Source: a virus. Taken from it: a stretch of DNA of 35,748 nt. Shown piece by piece: positions 30,141 to 35,304 of this stretch. The notes under the pieces were generated by a model. It was not told the origin of the DNA. It made no database searches and was given only the letters and a program-made list of their open reading frames with translations. The stretch covers positions 1 to 35,748 of IMG/VR virus record IMGVR_UViG_3300010399_000230; one strand, written 5' to 3'. The first letter of the stretch is position 1; each line of letters opens with the position of its first letter. The position numbers and the translations under genes are program-made.

Positions 30141-30668
30141 TCATTTCTCCAGTTCTTGCTTGGTGAGGATGCGGAAAGCGTCCCGCATGGTCTTGAGTTC
30201 GTCCACGCTGTATTTCGAGGGTGGGTGCGGGCCTTCCAGCCGCTCGACCACCTCCAGCCCGCGGCGCTCCACGAGGCCGACGCGGAACATGGCCTGGTTG
30301 CCGTGAAGGTGCATGTTGCAGCGCACACATTGGCCATGGATGTTGTCCAGGTGGAAGCGCAGTTCTGGCCTGGCGCCGCGCGAAAGCCAGTGACCAGCCT
30401 GGAAAGACGGCTCCCAGGGCGCTTTGCAGCTGATGCACGGCTTGTAGCGATCTCGGGCGCGGACATAGGCGTTGACCGCCTTTTGCACGTCATCGAGCCA
30501 CCTGGATCGGGGGCGCATGTTGACCAGAGCCAGCTTCAGGGCGGCTCGCTCTGCCTTGACGGACTTGATGGCGCACCGCGGCCCGCAGACAGCCTGCGTC
30601 GTGCGAAAGCGCAGGAATGCCTTCCCACAGGTCTTGCAGGTAGCTTCCGGTGATGCGGTGAGGGTCAC
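30141..30668 (-). CDS. ninG: NinG/Rap-type recombination protein
   Basis: The 175-residue product matches NinG of lambdoid phages, which binds and cleaves branched DNA and supports Red-type recombination. The N-terminal zinc motif CKTCGKAF with VCGPRCA is visible. A second metal and HNH-like part follows: CISCKAPWE, QAGHWLSRGARPELRFHLDN and GQCVRCNMHLHGN. It uses a GTG start overlapping the previous stop. No annealing protein or exonuclease is seen in the window, so partners may be of the host or lie in the missing segment. Assignment is secure. Confidence 0.9.
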   Translation of the reverse strand: MTLTASPEATCKTCGKAFLRFRTTQAVCGPRCAIKSVKAERAALKLALVNMRPRSRWLDDVQKAVNAYVRARDRYKPCISCKAPWEPSFQAGHWLSRGARPELRFHLDNIHGQCVRCNMHLHGNQAMFRVGLVERRGLEVVERLEGPHPPSKYSVDELKTMRDAFRILTKQELEK

Positions 30669-31219
30669 GCCACCCCCATCGTCGCAGCGAGGTTGAAGAT
30701 GCTGTTGGCGACCTTGGGCGTCTTGTAGATCGCCTCACGCTTGATGTCGTAGATCGTGCGATCCGACACCCCATATGCGGCGGCCAGCTCAGCCCTGGAA
30801 AGGTTCGACGCGCGGATTTCCAGCGCCCGCGTCATGTCCAGCTTTGAGAGGCCGGCCGCCAATGCGCCGTTTCGGGTCTTGGCGTATTGGGCGGGGTCTT
30901 GCCTCATGGCTGCGTGAACGTCCTTGCGGATCTTCGAGACAGACTTCTCGACCAGGCACTTGTCCGAGATGCACTCCCGGTGGCCGCAGCGAACCGAGAT
31001 TTGGAATCCCTCGCGGATTCGCTTGCCCAGGACGACGCCGAAGATGAATGGCCGAAGGTTGACCTTCTCGCTGCCCCGGTAGAAGTACGGGAAGCCTCGG
31101 GCCGTCTTTCCACCCTGCCAGAGCAGGCATTCGCCCTCTTCGATGCACAGAGGAAGGAAGTCCTCCATCGTCCAGACCTTGCGGGCGGTGCGCAGGCCGG
31201 AGCCTTCCTTGCGGGTCAT
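30665..31219 (-). CDS. HNH-like protein with C-terminal HTH
   Basis: The ATG at 31219 overlaps the stop of a small membrane-protein gene and has GAGG upstream. The 184-residue product has a middle part with RPFIFGVVLGKRIREGFQIS and then CGHRECISDKCLV, reminiscent of the HNH arrangement in phage homing-type nucleases, though the usual N-P-x-H-L is altered to SDKCL. The C-terminus has a helix-turn-helix (LSRAELAAAYGVSDRTIYDI). It may be a degenerate nuclease that became a DNA-binding regulator. The position beside ninG suggests a role in recombination or late control. Uncertain in function. Confidence 0.6.
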   Translation of the reverse strand: MTRKEGSGLRTARKVWTMEDFLPLCIEEGECLLWQGGKTARGFPYFYRGSEKVNLRPFIFGVVLGKRIREGFQISVRCGHRECISDKCLVEKSVSKIRKDVHAAMRQDPAQYAKTRNGALAAGLSKLDMTRALEIRASNLSRAELAAAYGVSDRTIYDIKREAIYKTPKVANSIFNLAATMGVA

Positions 31220-31350
31220 GCTGCCTCGAAGATGATGAGAAGCCCAGCAGCCAGAACCCAACCGCTGTACTCAATGTGAAGGTAGATGCCTCCCATTGCC
31301 AGCAGCGTGAGCCCGATACCCAGCATCAACTTGAGAACGTTGTTGCTCAT
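31216..31350 (-). CDS. 44-residue membrane protein
   Basis: A perfect AAGGAGG box precedes the ATG at 31350, and both ends overlap neighbouring genes by four bases. The product has two hydrophobic segments (VLKLMLGIGLTLLAMGGIYL and WVLAAGLLIIFE) with a short polar turn between them, fitting a two-helix inner-membrane hairpin. No family is recognised; superinfection exclusion or membrane signalling are possible roles but not shown. Confidence 0.65.
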   Translation of the reverse strand: MSNNVLKLMLGIGLTLLAMGGIYLHIEYSGWVLAAGLLIIFEAA

Positions 31351-31580
31351 GCTGCCTCCTTGACCTGCTGGGGCGCTCCGACATAGCCGCCCAGCGATTC
31401 ATTCCACCGCGCAGGCAGAAGGTCATTGCGACGAGCCCATGTCGAGGTTCGGGGCAGCCTCGCCGCCCAATACCCACGGGCATACTCGCCGCTGACCTTC
31501 TGCGGCACCGGGGGCGGCTCGTTTCGACCATCCCAGGCGTCTTGCTCTCCACGACGGAAGCCAAGTTCAAATTCGGTCAA
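31347..31580 (-). CDS. Small hypothetical phage protein, TTG start
   Basis: The start is TTG at 31580, with AAGGAG upstream, and it overlaps the previous gene's stop as TTGA. The 77-residue product begins TEFELGFRRGEQDAWDGRNE and has GEYARGYWAARLPR, a pattern I recall from short phage proteins with a FxxGxxDAxxG core. No function is assigned. It is part of the coupled minus-strand chain. Confidence 0.6.
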   Translation of the reverse strand: MTEFELGFRRGEQDAWDGRNEPPPVPQKVSGEYARGYWAARLPRTSTWARRNDLLPARWNESLGGYVGAPQQVKEAA

Positions 31581-31954
31581 TGGAGTTCTCCTTGCTGAGG
31601 TTTGCGGCCGAACCTCTCGCGCAGGCGCCGGGCGTTCTCCGCCAGTTCCTGCTTTTCGATGCCGCGGGCGCTGAGTTCGTCGGCGTTGAGTGCTGCCTTG
31701 GTGCGGGCAACCTCCGTGGACGGCGAGGCGTGATCCAGCTTCTTGGCTTTGAGCGGATACACGTCTGCCCAGCCTTGAACGATGGACTGTTCGAGGCAGG
31801 CGAGCGGGTCATGGCCCAGGTCGCGGAGCTTGAACAGCTCGCGCAGGATGAGGTTCAGGGCGAAGTCCGTCGGCGGCTTCTTGAGGGTCTTCTTCCTCAT
31901 CTCGACGAAGGCGTCCCAGGTTTCCTGCGGGATCCAGGATGGGAGGGCTGTCAT
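31577..31954 (-). CDS. Replication-associated protein resembling phage O C-terminus
   Basis: ATG 31954 has GGAG upstream and overlaps the previous stop. The 125-residue product carries WIPQETWDAFVEMRKKTLKK, NLILRELFKLRDLGHDPLAC and LEQSIVQGWADVYPLK. This is the C-terminal block of many phage O-type replication proteins, where it recruits or loads helicase, followed here by a charged helical tail. The usual N-terminal origin-binding winged helix is absent, so the protein is either a stand-alone loader or a truncated initiator. It is the only replication-like gene in the window. Confidence 0.6.
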   Translation of the reverse strand: MTALPSWIPQETWDAFVEMRKKTLKKPPTDFALNLILRELFKLRDLGHDPLACLEQSIVQGWADVYPLKAKKLDHASPSTEVARTKAALNADELSARGIEKQELAENARRLRERFGRKPQQGELH

Positions 31955-32274
31955 TGGTGCTCCGGGTAGATATGCGCGCATACGCCAGCCAACCGAATGG
32001 CGCGATTGATCGCACCCCAAGTCGACTCGTAGTAGCCGTGCTTATGCGACTCACCGTTCTCGCGCCAGTACTGCCAGAAGGCATCTGCAGCTTCGTGCGT
32101 TGGGATCACAGCGATTCGATAGTTGATGACTTCGAGTGCGTCACGATGCTTTGGATAGGCCTTCAATGGCTCTTCGCCGTCCCACACGAGAAAGCCGCGC
32201 GGGTCGCTCTTGATGTCTTCCGGATGTCGTGGCTCTCCGGTGAATGGGTTGAACAACATGGTTCCGATGCTCAT
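31951..32274 (-). CDS. Conserved phage accessory protein
   Basis: The ATG at 32274 follows AAAGGA at proper spacing; longer in-frame versions run into the non-coding block. The 107-residue product begins SIGTMLFNPFTGEPRHPEDI and ends with AFWQYWRENGESHKHGYYES and WGAINRAIRLAG. I recall both pieces from phage proteins, the first as a common N-terminal leader of accessory proteins and the second as a small domain. The function is unknown. It is the first gene after the structured non-coding region and overlaps the replication-like gene. Confidence 0.65.
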   Translation of the reverse strand: MSIGTMLFNPFTGEPRHPEDIKSDPRGFLVWDGEEPLKAYPKHRDALEVINYRIAVIPTHEAADAFWQYWRENGESHKHGYYESTWGAINRAIRLAGVCAHIYPEHQ

Positions 32275-32679
32275 CTGAAATCCTTTCGCCCACAGTTGCG
32301 GAAGGGAGTTGGGTGATCCCTGCCCTTTGTTCCTTGCATTCCTACGACCTGAGACACCGAAAGAGCTATCGAGCCCTGCCGATTCAGCTTCTAAGCCCGG
32401 GATGGCCATTCCCGCCCTGAGATCACCCTTTTACGGGCCGTTTGCAAGCGTCGGCTGGTCTACCTAGCTTGGCCGGCCTCCCTTCAGCGCCGGTCTTTCG
32501 GTGTTCCGCAACTGGAGTGCGGCCTCATGTTTCCTTCCGAGCGGCCCATCTAGGCCCATTGCTATCGCGCGGAGTGCGGCTTAATGAGAATGGCTTCTCA
32601 AGAAGACTTTTCTGCGCTAGACTTGAGCCGTCCTTGGCGGGATACGGCCTCGTGTGCTTAGCGCAGCGGGGCTTTTTCT
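32275..32679. other. Structured non-coding region between early gene blocks
   Basis: About 400 bases without a convincing gene. It contains a near-palindrome around GGGATGGCCATTCCC (32400-32414), a 16-base direct repeat differing at two positions (32514-32529 and 32571-32586, beginning GGAGTGCGGC), a hairpin CCGCA/TGCGG (32506-32522), a short inverted motif CTTCTCAAGAAG (32594-32605) and a plus-strand terminator-like hairpin at its end. The region could hold an early promoter, operator or replication origin. Confidence 0.45.
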
Positions 32680-32680
32680 T
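32647..32680 (+). terminator. Possible intrinsic terminator
   Basis: GCCTCG (32647-32652) and CGGGGC (32667-32672) pair with one G-T wobble and are followed by TTTTTCTT. It is oriented for plus-strand transcription, opposite to the flanking genes, and may stop an antisense or small RNA transcript from the non-coding block. Confidence 0.5.
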
Positions 32681-32880
32681 TAGGGCTGCACCTCCTGATT
32701 CCCTGCGCGCCGATTCCAGTGCGCAATGGCTAGATCGCGCTCATGGCGATCAGGGCCTCCGGCACCGCATTCAAGGCATTCCACGGCGTGTGAATGCCAA
32801 TCCTCGGACGGGAGGTCGTAGTCGCTGACGTGAACGTCTGCGCTTCCGCAGAACGGGCATGGCTTCAGAAGCGGACTCAT
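32680..32880 (-). CDS. Lar-like restriction-alleviation zinc protein
   Basis: The ATG at 32880 overlaps the CII-like gene's stop as ATGA. The 66-residue product begins LLKPCPFCGSADVHVSD and has VECLECGAGGP, then AIAHWNRRAG. This is the complete pattern of the Lar family (CPFCG, a second cysteine pair, and a final A-x-x-x-WN-x-R). In Rac prophage, Lar modulates EcoKI to protect unmodified DNA; most homologues are untested. The short length is normal for the family. Assignment to the family is strong. Confidence 0.8.
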   Translation of the reverse strand: MSPLLKPCPFCGSADVHVSDYDLPSEDWHSHAVECLECGAGGPDRHERDLAIAHWNRRAGNQEVQP

Positions 32881-33284
32881 ACGGCCTCCAGCTCGCGAAG
32901 CTTGGCGCGCAGGGCCGCGACTTCCTGAGCCCGGCTGTCCTTCAGGACAACTTCGCAGCCCACCTGATGCGCGAGCCACTGCAGCGGCGCCCGTGAGTTC
33001 GTCGCGTGCATGAAGGCAACGAGGCGCTTGGCCCACTGCTGCCCCACTCCACGCATGAACCTGCTCATGTAGCCGGCCGAGATATGGATCTCGTCGGCGA
33101 TCTCCTGGTCTTCCTTGCCAGACCGGCGGACAGACTCGTTCAAGGCCCCGTTGAAGGTGGCCCGCACGAGGACGAAAGCATCCAGCAGCGTCGGAGCGGA
33201 CTCCGGGCCTAGGCACTCGACTTGCGAGTGCTTTCCAGCGCTTGCTTTCACTTTCCATTCGGTTGGTTCAAAACTGCAATCCAT
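32877..33284 (-). CDS. CII-like phage regulatory protein (Phage_CP76 type)
   Basis: I choose ATG 33284 with GGGAG upstream. The 135-residue product contains LDAFVLVRATFNGALNESVR, SGKEDQEIADEIHISAGYMS, RFMRGVGQQWAKRLVAFMHA and APLQWLAHQVGCEVV. This looks like the CII-type regulatory proteins grouped as Phage_CP76, which have a lambda repressor-like HTH and activate or repress the lysogeny decision. It ends in a helical segment (EVAALRAKLRELEAV). Its place in the minus-strand early operon, downstream of a Cro-like gene, is that of lambda cII. Family match is from memory. Confidence 0.65.
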   Translation of the reverse strand: MDCSFEPTEWKVKASAGKHSQVECLGPESAPTLLDAFVLVRATFNGALNESVRRSGKEDQEIADEIHISAGYMSRFMRGVGQQWAKRLVAFMHATNSRAPLQWLAHQVGCEVVLKDSRAQEVAALRAKLRELEAV

Positions 33285-33324
33285 AGCGGCGACTCCCATC
33301 GCGGTTTAAGAAAGATCGGTTTGG

Positions 33325-33399
33325 TGCTGCGCCCGACGTGCCGCACCACCCGCAGTGGGGGAGTCGGCCACGCAGGCACTGCGGCCGGCAGGCGCAGCA
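33325..33399. promoter_or_regulatory. Long imperfect inverted repeat
   Basis: TGCTGCGCC (33325-33333) pairs with GGCGCAGCA (33391-33399), and inside it GCCGCA (33340-33345) with TGCGGC (33380-33385), separated by symmetric 5-base internal loops. The result is a 75-base folded element between the membrane-protein and CII-like genes. It may be an operon attenuator or a stable RNA. Confidence 0.5.
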
Positions 33400-33420
33400 A
33401 CAAACGGACGGAGTGAGGAA

Positions 33421-33516
33421 ATGACCGAAGCAGAACTCTTGGCCTGGGCTCGCACCCGCGGGGCCATGCTCATTGCAAGGCTCAAGGTGCTTGCGCACAG
33501 GGGAGAGATGCTTTGA
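33421..33516 (+). CDS. Possible 31-residue peptide opposite the early operon
   Basis: An ATG with GAGG seven bases upstream opens a plus-strand frame in the gap between two minus-strand genes, just after the long inverted repeat. The product (MTEAELLAWARTRGAMLIAR and 11 more residues) would be a single amphipathic basic helix. There is no homology support, and chance cannot be excluded in GC-rich DNA. Confidence 0.25.
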   Translation: MTEAELLAWARTRGAMLIARLKVLAHRGEML

Positions 33517-33524
33517 GGCATGGA

Positions 33525-33851
33525 CTAAGCCCCCAGCGCCAGCCATGTCAGGCAGACGCCGGCAACAAAGCCCATCACACCCCAACCGATCACAGGCTGG
33601 AATGCCCAGATGACTTCGCCGTCGCCGCCGCGAGCGCTTTGACCGCACACTTCGAGGCTCTTGCAGCTACCTTCGAACGTCATGAGGGCGCCGTACCCGG
33701 GCAGCAGCGGGCGAACGTGGAATTTGTCCCCGCGACGAACGATCACCAGCGTTGTGCTGGCAAACAGTCGGCAATCGCCTTGAGGCTCAGTGATTTCGAC
33801 CCTCTCAAGCCAGGAGGGAATGGGCTGACCCGTGCGGATGATTCGGAGCAT
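33525..33851 (-). CDS. Hypothetical membrane-anchored early protein
   Basis: The gene starts three bases after the Cro-like stop. The 108-residue product has a soluble N-terminal part (MLRIIRTGQPIPSWLERVEI, ASTTLVIVRRGDKFHVRPLL) and one C-terminal hydrophobic segment (IGWGVMGFVAGVCLTWLAL), so it is probably tail-anchored in the inner membrane. As the second gene of the early minus-strand operon it may affect superinfection or host functions. No family recognised. Confidence 0.6.
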   Translation of the reverse strand: MLRIIRTGQPIPSWLERVEITEPQGDCRLFASTTLVIVRRGDKFHVRPLLPGYGALMTFEGSCKSLEVCGQSARGGDGEVIWAFQPVIGWGVMGFVAGVCLTWLALGA

Positions 33852-33854
33852 GGA

Positions 33855-34112
33855 CTAGCTCTCCACCTTGGAGGTGCGGGGAGCCTGCTCGTGATTCACG
33901 ACGCGAGAGCGCTTGTCTGCGCATTCGAGCGCGTGCTTCAAGAGCGTAGAGACAGGCACTGCGCCCTTGGTGAATGCCGACACTTCGCGCATCAGCGGCA
34001 TGGGCACGCCATCCCTGCGCCAGAGCGTCACGGCGACCTTTGAGCGCCCGACATGCTCGGCCAGAGCCTTCGCCCGGCCACGCTCGGCATCAAGCCATTT
34101 GGTGAGTTCCAT
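33855..34112 (-). CDS. Cro-like (YdaS-type) DNA-binding protein
   Basis: The 85-residue product has a clear HTH: LTKWLDAERGRAKALAEHVG, then RSKVAVTLWRRDGVPMPLMR and EVSAFTKGAVPVSTL. This is the form of YdaS/Cro-type proteins, which take the early regulator position in many proteobacterial prophages. It is the first gene of the minus early operon, directly next to the operators. A near-consensus promoter ends six bases before the ATG, so the mRNA is predicted to be leaderless. Cro-like rather than repressor is inferred from direction and partner. Confidence 0.75.
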   Translation of the reverse strand: MELTKWLDAERGRAKALAEHVGRSKVAVTLWRRDGVPMPLMREVSAFTKGAVPVSTLLKHALECADKRSRVVNHEQAPRTSKVES

Positions 34113-34115
34113 GGC

Positions 34116-34143
34116 TTGAGTTTAGCTTTGGGTGGACTATGAG
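34116..34143 (+). promoter_or_regulatory. Possible divergent promoter for repressor gene
   Basis: TTGAGT (34116-34121), 16 bases and TATGAG (34138-34143) give a weaker plus-strand promoter that overlaps the opposite one. Transcription from here would begin about 34150, excluding the ATG at 34139 as start and favouring 34244. Confidence 0.45.
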
Positions 34144-34147
34144 TCAA
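34119..34147 (-). promoter_or_regulatory. Promoter of Cro-like gene, predicted leaderless
   Basis: On the minus strand TTGACT (34147-34142), a 17-base spacer and TAAACT (34124-34119) form a near-consensus sigma-70 promoter. A start site seven bases past the -10 box falls on the A of the ATG at 34112. An operator covers the -10 box. Confidence 0.7.
34120..34130. promoter_or_regulatory. Operator copy 1
   Basis: GTTTAGCTTTG, ten of eleven bases identical to the two copies at the downstream promoter. It covers the -10 box of the Cro-like promoter. Confidence 0.65.
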
Positions 34148-34149
34148 GA

Positions 34150-34169
34150 GAAAGCTAAACGGCGTTTAG
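34150..34169. promoter_or_regulatory. Operator copy 2 with adjoining palindrome
   Basis: GAAAGCTAAAC (34150-34160) is the exact reverse complement of the operator. It shares its end with the perfect palindrome CTAAACGGCGTTTAG (34155-34169), which adds a further half-site. Confidence 0.65.
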
Positions 34170-34243
34170 ATACGCTCCCGGCATCAGTAGCGCACAGCAC
34201 GAGCCGGAAACGGCACTGTAAAAAATCACAGGATTGGTTTGAC

Positions 34244-34555
34244 ATGCACTCGCTTCGCCGATACAAACTTAAGCAACTGCTGGAAAGCAGGTTCAAAGGA
34301 GATAGGGGGGCATTTTTGACGGAGAGCGGAATCACCAAGGGGCGGCTTTCACAGCTGCTGGACGAGAGCGAGCCCTTCGGGGACGTAGCAGCGAGGAAGA
34401 TGGAGGAGCGGCTTCATTTGGAGCCGGGGTATTTCGACGCCATGGACGCCCAGACTGTTGAGTGGGCCGTCATGTTCGACACGCTGCCGCCAGGCGTCAA
34501 AGCCAAGTGGCTTGACCTGGTAAAAATGCTCGGCGCAGGCGATAAATCGGCCTGA
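34244..34555 (+). CDS. Repressor-like HTH protein without protease domain
   Basis: I prefer ATG 34244 to the ATG at 34139 because the latter would put operators and promoter inside the gene. The 103-residue product has an HTH in its first half (YKLKQLLESRFKGDRGAFLT, ESGITKGRLSQLLDES, AARKMEERLHLEPGYFD) like repressors of Burkholderiales phages, and a short tail (WAVMFDTLPPGVKAKWLDLV). The S24/LexA-type self-cleavage domain is absent, so RecA-stimulated autocleavage is not expected. It would hold both operator-bearing promoters off. It stands alone between the divergent promoters and a strong terminator. Confidence 0.7.
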   Translation: MHSLRRYKLKQLLESRFKGDRGAFLTESGITKGRLSQLLDESEPFGDVAARKMEERLHLEPGYFDAMDAQTVEWAVMFDTLPPGVKAKWLDLVKMLGAGDKSA

Positions 34556-34581
34556 ACAGTCGAACAGACAGAACTCCCCAC

Positions 34582-34604
34582 AAGCCCACTTCGGTGGGCT
34601 TTTT
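34582..34604 (+). terminator. Intrinsic terminator after repressor gene
   Basis: AAGCCCAC-TTCG-GTGGGCTT forms an eight-base-pair stem with a UUCG tetraloop, and T bases follow (TTC after TT of the stem). A textbook terminator insulating the repressor gene from the next promoter. Confidence 0.9.
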
Positions 34605-34646
34605 CACGTCCATCGAGCCCGACACCCCTAAACTTTTTGTCTTTTT

Positions 34647-34657
34647 GTTTAGCTTTC
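34647..34657. promoter_or_regulatory. Operator copy 3
   Basis: GTTTAGCTTTC lies just upstream of the -35 box of the plus-strand early promoter, 23 bases (about two helical turns) from copy 4 and in the same orientation. Confidence 0.7.
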
Positions 34658-34659
34658 GC

Positions 34660-34688
34660 TTGACGGCGGGTTTAGCTTTCTCTAGACT
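34660..34688 (+). promoter_or_regulatory. Operator-controlled early promoter
   Basis: TTGACG (34660-34665), a 17-base spacer and TAGACT (34683-34688) form a strong sigma-70 promoter for the plus-strand operon beginning at 34728. The spacer contains operator copy 4. Confidence 0.8.
34670..34680. promoter_or_regulatory. Operator copy 4
   Basis: GTTTAGCTTTC in the spacer between the -35 and -10 boxes; a bound repressor would exclude RNA polymerase directly. Confidence 0.7.
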
Positions 34689-34727
34689 GCATCCATGCGC
34701 TGAACGGTTCGGCGCCTGGAGCAGACG

Positions 34728-35030
34728 ATGAGCCCCCTCAAGGAAATGTACGCAGCGGCCGACGACGTGAGCGATTGGGCCGTGAAGCAGCAACAAGCGC
34801 GCTTCCAGCCCATCGGCTCTGCGATCCCCGATCCTCGCCCTGCTCCGCGCTACGTGCCGCAAAGCATCCTGTGCCGTGCCGACATTCGCAGGGCGATCAA
34901 CGACCACGACCAGGCCGAAGCCGTCGAGTGGATGTTCACGCATGGCGAGCTGTCGGACGAGCTGGCCGAGCGCATTGAAGAACTTTCTTGCACGTTCGCC
35001 GAAAAGCGTCTTTCGGAGATGGGCGAATGA
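34728..35030 (+). CDS. Small hypothetical early protein
   Basis: The ATG has GGAG six bases upstream and is the first gene behind the operator-controlled promoter. The 100-residue product contains MYAAADDVSDWAVKQQQARF, a proline-rich middle (IPDPRPAPRYVP), and an acidic helical C-terminus (VEWMFTHGELSDELAERIEE). No family recognised. As first gene of the repressed operon it should be expressed soon after infection or induction. It overlaps the next gene by four bases. Confidence 0.65.
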   Translation: MSPLKEMYAAADDVSDWAVKQQQARFQPIGSAIPDPRPAPRYVPQSILCRADIRRAINDHDQAEAVEWMFTHGELSDELAERIEELSCTFAEKRLSEMGE

Positions 35031-35239
35031 AGGCCGCTCCCCTCTTCGACGCTCTCACGGCCCTTCACATTGCCGTCACCGCCAAGCACACCGACGACTT
35101 CAAGATTCCTCACGCTATGTGGATGAAGCTGATGCAGGCAGAAATCGGCCTGCGGCAAGCATTGCAAGAGGCTGCTCTGGAAGTGCCTATCGAAGACGCA
35201 CGCACGCCAGCCCTGATCGGGCAAGGGGGTGAGTCGTGA
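35027..35239 (+). CDS. Small hypothetical early protein
   Basis: The start is coupled to the preceding stop (ATGA). The 70-residue product is helical (LFDALTALHIAVTAKHTDDF, MWMKLMQAEIGLRQALQEAA) with no recognised motif. An upstream in-frame codon at 34988 would lie inside the previous gene and is not needed. Confidence 0.6.
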   Translation: MKAAPLFDALTALHIAVTAKHTDDFKIPHAMWMKLMQAEIGLRQALQEAALEVPIEDARTPALIGQGGES

Positions 35240-35304
35240 TCCGCTTCCTCCATCGCCTGCTGGTGATCGTCACCGGCCAACCTGACCAGTGGGAGACCAA
35301 GTGA
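35236..35304 (+). CDS. Possible 22-residue coupled peptide
   Basis: A GTG at 35236 overlaps the previous stop, and the TGA at its end overlaps the next GTG start. The product [20 protein letters not shown] plus two residues is short, basic and partly hydrophobic. It may be a real micro-protein or a translational bridge between two genes. Confidence 0.4.
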   Translation: MIRFLHRLLVIVTGQPDQWETK

